64,000 nt of DNA, taken from Cellulomonas_A sp047229345. Its GTDB lineage: Bacteria > Actinomycetota > Actinomycetes > Actinomycetales > Cellulomonadaceae. The DNA is taken from positions 1 to 64,000 of the forward strand of contig NZ_JBFTER010000008.1 in the NCBI RefSeq assembly GCF_047229345.1, written 5' to 3'. Within the stretch, counting starts at the first letter, position 1. Every line of letters begins with the position of its first letter. The notes under the pieces were generated by a model, which worked only from the letters and a program-made list of their open reading frames with translations, was not told the DNA's origin and ran no database searches. Positions 58,379 through 64,000 of the stretch are shown piece after piece. The translations under genes and the position numbers were made by a program.

Positions 58379-59572
58379 GTGCCGAAGAGCGAGGACGTGA
58401 CTGCTGCCGAACCGTCCCTCCGGCGCCCGTCGGGACACTCTCGTCGCCCCCGTCCTGGCGTCCTGGCCGTCGCGCTCGCGGCCGTCCTGGGCCTGACGAG
58501 CGCGTGCGACGGGGGCTCCGCCGACGCAGGCGGCGACGCGGCGTCGGCGAGCCCGACGTCGTCGCCCACCCCGACAGCGACCGCCCCCACGGTCGAGGAG
58601 CTCGCCGCCGCGCTGCCGGCGCCCGAGCTGGCGCCCGAGGTGGACGTCTCGGCGGTGACCGCGGCCGCCGTCCCGCAGACCGCGCTCGCGACCGCCACGC
58701 TGCTCGAGGTCAAGGGCCGGGCGCCCAGGACCGGCTACGACCGCGACCTGTTCGGCAGCGGCTGGGTCGACGTCGACCGCAACGGCTGCGACACCCGCAA
58801 CGACGTGCTCGCGCGGGACCTCGAGCCGCAGACGTTCAAGCCCGGCACGCGCGACTGCGTCGTCCTCACCGGGATGCTCGCCGACCCGTACAGCGGCCGC
58901 ACGATCGAGTTCGTGCGCGGGAACGCGACGAGCACCGCGGTGCAGGTCGACCACGTGGTGGCGCTGTCCGACGCGTGGCAGAAGGGTGCGCAGCAGTGGG
59001 ACGCGGAGACGCGGACCCGCTTCGCGAACGACCCGATGAACCTGCTGGCCGTCGACGGGCCGCTCAACGCGCAGAAGGGCGACGGCGACACCGCGACGTG
59101 GCTGCCGCCGAGCAAGCCGTTCCGCTGCGCGTACGTCGCCCGGCAGGTCGGCGTGAAGTACACGTACGGGCTGTGGGTGACCGAGGCGGAGCGTGCCGCG
59201 ATGGTGAGCGTGCTCTCGGCGTGCCCCGACCAGCCGCTGCCCGAGGGGTCGACCGTCCCTCCGCCGCCCGCGCCCGTCGAGCCGGCGCCCGTCGAGCCGG
59301 CTCCGGCTCCGGCCGCGCCCGCCGCGGAGCAGCCGGCCGCACCGCCGGTCGCACCGCCGGTCGTGCAGGCCCCGGTCGTGCCGGCCCCCGTCGTCCCCGC
59401 ACCCCCCGCTCCGGAGCCCCCGCCGGCCCCCGAGCCCCCGCCCGCCCCGGCCGTCGCGTACAAGAACTGCGACGCGGCCCGCGCCGCGGGTGCCGCCCCC
59501 GTCCGTGTCGGCGACCCCGGCTACGGCAAGCACCTCGACCGGGACGGCGACGGGGTCGGCTGCGAGAGCTGA
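58379..59572 (+). CDS. Secreted lipoprotein nuclease: DUF1524 (GmrSD-type HNH) plus excalibur domain
   Basis: A 397-residue protein. A basic start, hydrophobic helix and LTSAC lipobox (Cys about 43) give membrane anchoring. The nuclease domain (about 110-285) has GSGWVDVDRNGCDTRNDVLARDL, the catalytic VQVDHVVALSDAWQKGA near 188 and FANDPMNLLAVDGPLNAQKGD near 218. A long Pro/Ala/Val spacer (about 290-358) leads to an excalibur Ca-binding motif, DRDGDGVGCES. Start may be GTG 58379 or 58397. Likely DNA degradation outside the cell. Confidence 0.9.
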   Translation: MPKSEDVTAAEPSLRRPSGHSRRPRPGVLAVALAAVLGLTSACDGGSADAGGDAASASPTSSPTPTATAPTVEELAAALPAPELAPEVDVSAVTAAAVPQTALATATLLEVKGRAPRTGYDRDLFGSGWVDVDRNGCDTRNDVLARDLEPQTFKPGTRDCVVLTGMLADPYSGRTIEFVRGNATSTAVQVDHVVALSDAWQKGAQQWDAETRTRFANDPMNLLAVDGPLNAQKGDGDTATWLPPSKPFRCAYVARQVGVKYTYGLWVTEAERAAMVSVLSACPDQPLPEGSTVPPPPAPVEPAPVEPAPAPAAPAAEQPAAPPVAPPVVQAPVVPAPVVPAPPAPEPPPAPEPPPAPAVAYKNCDAARAAGAAPVRVGDPGYGKHLDRDGDGVGCES

Positions 59573-59694
59573 CTGCCGGCGTCGCACCGACCCCGGCCGG
59601 GAATGCGCGCCCGTCGGTCGGCGTTCCCGCCCGTGCCGTGGAGGCCAGCGGCGCAGACGCCCGGGCGACCGGGCCGGACCTGGAGGCACCGCCC

Positions 59695-60594
59695 ATGCGC
59701 GCAGTCCGACACCACACCTACGGCGAGCCCGACGTCCTCACGGTCGAGGACGCCCCGGAGCCCCACGCCGGGCCGGGCAAGGTCCGGGTCCGCGTGCGGG
59801 CGGCCAGCGTCAACGCGTTCGACTGGAAGCTCCGGGCGGGCTGGTTCCAGGAGCGCATCCGGATCGAGCTCCCCGCGATCCCGGGCAAGGACGCGGCCGG
59901 CGTGGTCGACGAGGTCGGCGAGGGTGTCACGGGCGTGCAGGTCGGCGACCGGGTGTTCGGGCTCGGCGACGCGACGACCGCCGAGCACGCGGTGCTGAAC
60001 ACGTGGGCTCCCGCGCCGGACGCGTGGTCGGACGAGCAGGCCGCCGCCGCGGGACTCGCCGCCGCGACCGCCGGCGCCGGGCTCGACGCGCTCGGGGACC
60101 TCGACGGGAGGACGCTGCTCGTCGAGGGTGCGGCCGGCGGCGTCGGGAGCGCGGCCGTCGAGCTCGCCGTCGCCCGCGGCGCGCGCGTCATCGGCACCGC
60201 GAGCGAGCGCAACCACGAGTTCCTGCGCTCCCTCGGCGCGACCCCGACGGTCTACGGCGACGGGCTCGCCGAGCGCGTGGCGGCGCTCGCGCTCGAGGGC
60301 GTCGACGCCGCGCTCGACACCGCGGGCTCCGGCTCGCTCGCAGAGATCGTGGCGATCGTCGGCGACCCGTCGAGGGTCGCGACCGTCGCCGACTTCGGTG
60401 CCGCCCGGCTGGGGGTCACCCTCACCGGTTCCGACGCCGCGTCCGCCGCGACGCTCGAGGCCGCCGCCGAGGCCGGCTCACGCGGCGCCTACACGCCGCG
60501 CGTCGAGACGACGTTCCCGCTCGACCGGGCCGCCGAGGCCCACGCGCACGCCCAGGGCGGGCACACGCAGGGCAAGCTCGTCATCACGCTCTGA
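59695..60594 (+). CDS. NADP-dependent MDR-family oxidoreductase
   Basis: A 299-residue zinc-free reductase: MRAVRHHTYGEPDVLTVEDA, IPGKDAAGVVDEVGEGVTGVQVGDRVFG, and the cofactor motif EGAAGGVGSAAVELAVARG near 143. It is the third MDR reductase of this kind in the window (others at 39112 and 48733). TGGAGG lies seven bases before ATG 59695. No regulator is adjacent, and a terminator follows directly. Confidence 0.9.
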   Translation: MRAVRHHTYGEPDVLTVEDAPEPHAGPGKVRVRVRAASVNAFDWKLRAGWFQERIRIELPAIPGKDAAGVVDEVGEGVTGVQVGDRVFGLGDATTAEHAVLNTWAPAPDAWSDEQAAAAGLAAATAGAGLDALGDLDGRTLLVEGAAGGVGSAAVELAVARGARVIGTASERNHEFLRSLGATPTVYGDGLAERVAALALEGVDAALDTAGSGSLAEIVAIVGDPSRVATVADFGAARLGVTLTGSDAASAATLEAAAEAGSRGAYTPRVETTFPLDRAAEAHAHAQGGHTQGKLVITL

Positions 60595-60603
60595 CGCACG
60601 GGG

Positions 60604-60641
60604 GGACGACCCCGGGACCGCACCGGTGCCGGGGGTCGTCC
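60604..60641 (+). terminator. Terminator of the oxidoreductase gene
   Basis: GGACGACCCC and GGGGTCGTCC pair perfectly over ten bases, with an inner CCGG-rich loop. It starts ten bases after the stop codon. Confidence 0.75.
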
Positions 60642-60765
60642 GCCGTCAGGCGGTCAGCCGTCGGCGCCGGCCGCGGGGGGCGTCCACACCGGGGACCGCA
60701 CCGCGCCGGTGCCGGGGGTCGTGCGCGTCAGGCGGGCAGCCGCCGGCGCCAGTCCAGACCGGTGA
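60614..60765. repeat. Imperfect tandem duplication of about 78 bp at a convergent junction
   Basis: GGGACCGCACCG at 60614 recurs at 60692, and both copies continue through GTGCCGGGGGTCGT and GTCAGGCGG-CAGCCG-CGGCG. The second copy contains the stop and last codons of the minus-strand gene ending at 60728. The first is a decayed extra copy of that gene end. Confidence 0.65.
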
Positions 60766-61471
60766 CCGCGATGCGCCGGCTCGTCGTGCCGGGCCAGTCG
60801 ACCGTGAGACCCGCGCGCTCGAGCGCCGCGCGCGCCCGGTGCCCGACGGCGAGGGCCGCCGCCTCGTAGGCGTCCGCGTCAGCGATCCCGAACGCGCCGA
60901 AGCTCAGGAGCAGGACCGCGTCGTCGTCGCCGAGGCGCTCGCTGTCCTGCTGGTGGAAGAAGACGTAGCCCACGGGCTCCTGCCCCGGGCGGACCTCGTC
61001 GTCGATCTCCGCGACGCCGCACGTCTGGCAGCACGTGAAGTCCATGCGGGCGACCACCCCGCCGGCGTCGAGCTCGGCGAAGGCGTCGTCGAGCCGGTCG
61101 GCGTCGGTCGTGGCGGGCCAGGTGCGCTGCTCGGCGATCCGGTCGGCCCAGGCGCGGTCGACGTACGCGGTGACGACGGCCCGGTCGAACCCGACCTCCG
61201 CGGCGCGGTCGTGCGCCGCCTCGAGCACCTCGTCGCGGGTGCGGAAGCCCCCGCGGACCCCGGACACGACGGACTCCACGACGTCCTCGGGCACGTCGCC
61301 GGCCGCGAGCCCCGCGCCGGTGGTGGGCGCGTCGGGCCCGGCCTGCCGCTCGGCGTCGCGCGCGTCGGGCGGCACGGGCGTGCCGTCGGCGGGTGCGTCC
61401 GGCCCGACCTGCGGGCCCGTGACGGGCGTGGGCGTCGGGCGGCGGAGGCGGAACCGGTCGAGGAAGGCCAT
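60728..61471 (-). CDS. DUF6891-like hypothetical protein
   Basis: A 247-residue soluble protein. Pro/Asp/Ala-rich disordered region (10-60), then a folded domain: VSGVRGGFRTRDEVLEAAHD, MDFTCCQTCGVAEIDDEV near 140 (three Cys, possible metal site), GYVFFHQQDSERLGDDDAVLLLSFGAFG near 166 and WPGTTSRRIAVTGLDWRRRL at the end. This pattern matches the uncharacterised actinobacterial DUF6891 group. It is 17 bases downstream of the MCP-like gene and probably co-transcribed. Confidence 0.8.
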   Translation of the reverse strand: MAFLDRFRLRRPTPTPVTGPQVGPDAPADGTPVPPDARDAERQAGPDAPTTGAGLAAGDVPEDVVESVVSGVRGGFRTRDEVLEAAHDRAAEVGFDRAVVTAYVDRAWADRIAEQRTWPATTDADRLDDAFAELDAGGVVARMDFTCCQTCGVAEIDDEVRPGQEPVGYVFFHQQDSERLGDDDAVLLLSFGAFGIADADAYEAAALAVGHRARAALERAGLTVDWPGTTSRRIAVTGLDWRRRLPA

Positions 61472-61488
61472 GCGAGGAGTATCGGGCG

Positions 61489-63048
61489 TCAGCGCCGCTC
61501 GAACGCCCGCGCCATCGCGCGCTGCTCCTCGAGCACCTGGCCCATCCGGGTCTGCACCTCGTCCATCCGCCCGATCGTCGCGGTGATCGCCTCGATGCCG
61601 CGCGCGACCGTCGCGGTGTTGGTCTGGATGTCCTCGACGCGCTCGCCGACCCGGCCGGTCGCCACCGTCGTCTCGCCCGCGAGCTCCTTGACCTCGGTCG
61701 CCACGACGGCGAACCCCCGCCCGGCCTGCCCCGCGCGCGCCGCCTCGATGGTCGCGTTGAGCGCGAGCAGGTTCGTCTGGTCGGCGATCGTCGTGATGAC
61801 GCGGATGACGTCCCCGATCGCGGCCGACGAGTCGCTGAGCGCCTGCACCTCGCCCGCGATCGCGGACGCCTGCGCGACGGCGTCGAGAGCGACGGCACCG
61901 GCCTCGGCGGCGCTCGCGGACAGCTGCTCGACGCTGCCCAGCAGCTCGGTCGCCGCGGCGGACTCGCGCGCGGCGCGCCGCAGGATGTCGAGACGCTGCG
62001 AGACGAGGCGCGCGACGTTGCGCAACGCGCCCCGACGGCTCTCGGACAGCTCGATCGTCTCGGTCGCGAAGAAGTCCATCGTCCCGATGACCGTGCCGTC
62101 GACGATGATCGGGAGGCACACGCCCGAGCGCACACCGGCCCGCTGCGCCGCGGGGGCGCGCACGCAGTCGGTCAGCTCGCCCAGGTCCGGGACGAACACG
62201 AGGTCGCGCGCCCGCCACGCCCGCCCGGAGAGCCCGACGCCCTCCGCGAAGCTCGCGCCGAGGGTCACGCGCCGGAACTCGTCCCCGGCGGTGCCGGACT
62301 CGACCGAGAACCGCAGCACGCGCGCCGCGGCGTCGAGCGCCCAGAACGACCCGTACGCCCACCCGAACTCGGACCGCACCGCGTCGAGCGCGGTCTGCAC
62401 GGCGGACTGCTCGTCGATCTGCGAGCCGACCTCGGCGACGACGGTCGTGACGGCCTTCTGGTCGCGGGCCGCCTCCTCGAGCGTCTCGGCCGACTCGATC
62501 ATCGCGAGCGTCTGCGAGACGACCTGCGCGAGCGCCCGCAGCACCGCCGGTCGCGTCGCGCTCGTCGTGCCCGGCCGGGCCGAGAGGAAGTCCATCATCA
62601 TGACGACGCGGCCGTCGCGGCGGATCGGCAGGGCCATCGCGCCGCGGGCGCCGGCCCGCAGGCTCGCCTCGCCGCGTGCGCAGTTGGCCGGGTGGTCACC
62701 GAGCTCGACGAGGTCCAGGACCGTGTCGTTCGCGAGCGCGACGCCGCACAGCCCGAACCCGCTCGTCATGCGGTGCGTCGTCGTCATGCGGGTCAGCTCC
62801 GCGCCGAGCGAGCCGGTCTGCGCGACGAGCTCGAGCTCGTCGGACCCCTCGCGCACGCGCCACGCGGAGGCGTAGTCGAACCCGAACCCGGTCCGCACGC
62901 TGTCGAGCACCGCCTCGACGCCGGCGCACGTCGAGCCGACCTCGCCCAGCCGCTCGACGACGGCACCGAGCGCGTCGACCTCGGCCGAGGTCCGCCGGGC
63001 GTCCTCGTGCGCCGCGGCCTGCGGCTTCCGCCTCGTGAGCACGCCCAC
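61489..63048 (-). CDS. Soluble GAF-GAF methyl-accepting-chemotaxis-like signalling protein
   Basis: A 519-residue protein with two GAF domains (about 25-185 and 200-355) and a C-terminal MCP signalling hairpin. The hairpin tip reads VITTIADQTNLLALNATIEAARAGQAGRGFAVVATEVKELA near 430. No transmembrane helix is present, so it senses cytoplasmic cues. The methylation helices are short. GTG 63048 was chosen because AGGAGG lies five bases upstream; GTG 63069 is longer. No che genes are in the window. Confidence 0.9.
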   Translation of the reverse strand: MGVLTRRKPQAAAHEDARRTSAEVDALGAVVERLGEVGSTCAGVEAVLDSVRTGFGFDYASAWRVREGSDELELVAQTGSLGAELTRMTTTHRMTSGFGLCGVALANDTVLDLVELGDHPANCARGEASLRAGARGAMALPIRRDGRVVMMMDFLSARPGTTSATRPAVLRALAQVVSQTLAMIESAETLEEAARDQKAVTTVVAEVGSQIDEQSAVQTALDAVRSEFGWAYGSFWALDAAARVLRFSVESGTAGDEFRRVTLGASFAEGVGLSGRAWRARDLVFVPDLGELTDCVRAPAAQRAGVRSGVCLPIIVDGTVIGTMDFFATETIELSESRRGALRNVARLVSQRLDILRRAARESAAATELLGSVEQLSASAAEAGAVALDAVAQASAIAGEVQALSDSSAAIGDVIRVITTIADQTNLLALNATIEAARAGQAGRGFAVVATEVKELAGETTVATGRVGERVEDIQTNTATVARGIEAITATIGRMDEVQTRMGQVLEEQRAMARAFERR

Positions 63049-63255
63049 CGGGTCCTCCTGTCGTCGCACCAGGGCGCGGTGCCCTGTCGTCGCCAGGCGC
63101 GGTGCCGTGGCGCCTGCCCATCGGCAGCCCGGGTCGGCATCTGAGCCGAGGGGCGCTGCGGGACGCCGCGTGCCGTCCCGGAGGCGCGCCGGCGGGCGGG
63201 GTGGGCGTCGTGGAGGAGCCGACGAGCACCCGGGCCGCCGGTCGCGGGCGGGCGG

Positions 63256-63780
63256 TCACGGCCGGCGGGCGCGCACCCCGAAGCCGGGCTCCTCGACGAC
63301 GTCCGCGAGGTCGACGAACCCCGCGGCGCCGAGCGCGGCCCGCACGCGCGGGACGACCCGGTCCGGTGGGGTCGGTCCGCCCGCGCCGTAGAGGACGTGG
63401 AGCACCGCGCCGGGGCCGAGCACCCGGTGCAGGACCGCCGCCTCGACGGGGGCGTCGTCGACCCAGAAGACGTTGACGTCCACGGCGAGCGCGACGTCGG
63501 CGCGGTCACCGAGCGCCGCAGCGACGTCCGCGGCGTCGAGGTCCGCGAGCGCGCGCCGGAGCACCTGGAGGCGGCCGGCCTCGACGTGCGGCGCGTTCCG
63601 CTCGGTGGTCGCGCGCGTCGCGGTCGGGGAGCGGTCGACGGCGAGCAGCCGGCCGGTCGTCAGCGCCGCGCAGATCAGCCCCGCGGAGACCCCCGGGCCG
63701 CCGCCGACCTCGAGCACGCGCTCGTCGCCGCGCAGCCCGAGGCCACCGACGGCCCAGCGCACGCGCTCGGGAACCTTCAT
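63256..63780 (-). CDS. Class I SAM-dependent methyltransferase
   Basis: A 174-residue Rossmann methyltransferase. ERVLEVGGGPGVSAGLICAAL near 20 is motif I, LLAVDRSPTATRATTERN near 44 gives the acidic ribose ligand, and ADVALAVDVNVFW near 92 is motif IV. DNVHH-like RVLGPGAVLHVLYG follows. It is shorter than typical family members, with a minimal C-terminal part. The substrate is unknown. It lies 207 bases upstream of the MCP-like gene on the same strand. Confidence 0.85.
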   Translation of the reverse strand: MKVPERVRWAVGGLGLRGDERVLEVGGGPGVSAGLICAALTTGRLLAVDRSPTATRATTERNAPHVEAGRLQVLRRALADLDAADVAAALGDRADVALAVDVNVFWVDDAPVEAAVLHRVLGPGAVLHVLYGAGGPTPPDRVVPRVRAALGAAGFVDLADVVEEPGFGVRARRP

Positions 63781-64000
63781 GCGTCCGGTGTAGCGCCCGG
63801 ATCTCACCCGGCGCCAGGTATCTCGCGGACCGCGCACGCCTCTTCCCGTCGTGCCGGGCTCGTTCTGCCGGGGGGCGCACGGGCCCGGCAGCCAGGCCAC
63901 CCGGCGCCCGCAGCGGCGCGGCACCGGGGCGCAGGACCGCACGGGGGGCGGCACGGTCGCCCGTCGCCGCGGGAGGTCAGTCGGCTCCCGCGGCGCGGGC
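63781..64000. other. Window end, no complete gene seen
   Basis: These 220 bases contain no recognisable coding start or end. The promoter of the methyltransferase gene should be here, but no clear hexamers were found. Confidence 0.35.

Overview
The window is very GC-rich, densely coded DNA with many GTG and some TTG starts, four-base ATGA/GTGA gene overlaps and several probably leaderless promoters. This points to a high-GC actinobacterium. A secreted pectate lyase with a Pro-Thr linker, a RamB-aceA-aceB block, DUF1206 and excalibur proteins, and an ECF sigma/DGPF operon suggest a Cellulomonas-like organism. That placement is inference from gene content. No rRNA, tRNA, CRISPR array or intact insertion sequence was seen.

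Layout. 0-4 kb: the end of a wall-anchored protein, then a tripartite tricarboxylate transporter (tctCBA) coupled to a universal stress protein gene. 4-6 kb: a hipBA-type toxin-antitoxin pair. 6-10 kb: a pectate lyase with LacI-type operators and a TPM-domain protein. 10-19 kb: small hypotheticals, an rRNA/tRNA methyltransferase, a MazG-like/PIN pair, UV endonuclease, an ArsR-SRPBCC pair, a broken VOC gene, a P450 and a hydrolase. 19-22 kb: CPBP protease and a two-component system. 22-35 kb: two divergent LysR units, an MFS exporter, a HAD phosphatase, a DUF4396 membrane protein, an ECF42-type sigma factor with two DGPF proteins, a GDPD and a DUF1206 protein.

35-41 kb holds the most interesting block. 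An AfsA-type gamma-butyrolactone/furan synthase is followed by a flavin monooxygenase, a HAD phosphatase, a reductase and a MarR regulator, with a second NAD(P) reductase divergent from afsA. Variants of one palindromic box (around TATCAGRGYYCTGA) sit in the afsA, phosphatase and marR promoters. This looks like a self-contained small-molecule signalling locus, with MarR in the place normally taken by a TetR-type receptor.

41-48 kb: a nitroreductase, a DedA protein, then RamB divergent from the glyoxylate-shunt genes aceA and aceB. Downstream of aceB lie two overlapping micro-ORFs with a very strong Shine-Dalgarno sequence, and a region that folds by eye into a hairpin plus a three-way junction, a candidate RNA. 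48-64 kb: a MarR/oxidoreductase pair with three near-identical operators, a gene-poor stretch of 0.7 kb, a PIN-domain protein, a VWA protein, methionine aminopeptidase, a GAF-GGDEF-EAL protein, a SRAP protein, an HNH lipoprotein, another oxidoreductase, a soluble MCP-like protein and a methyltransferase.
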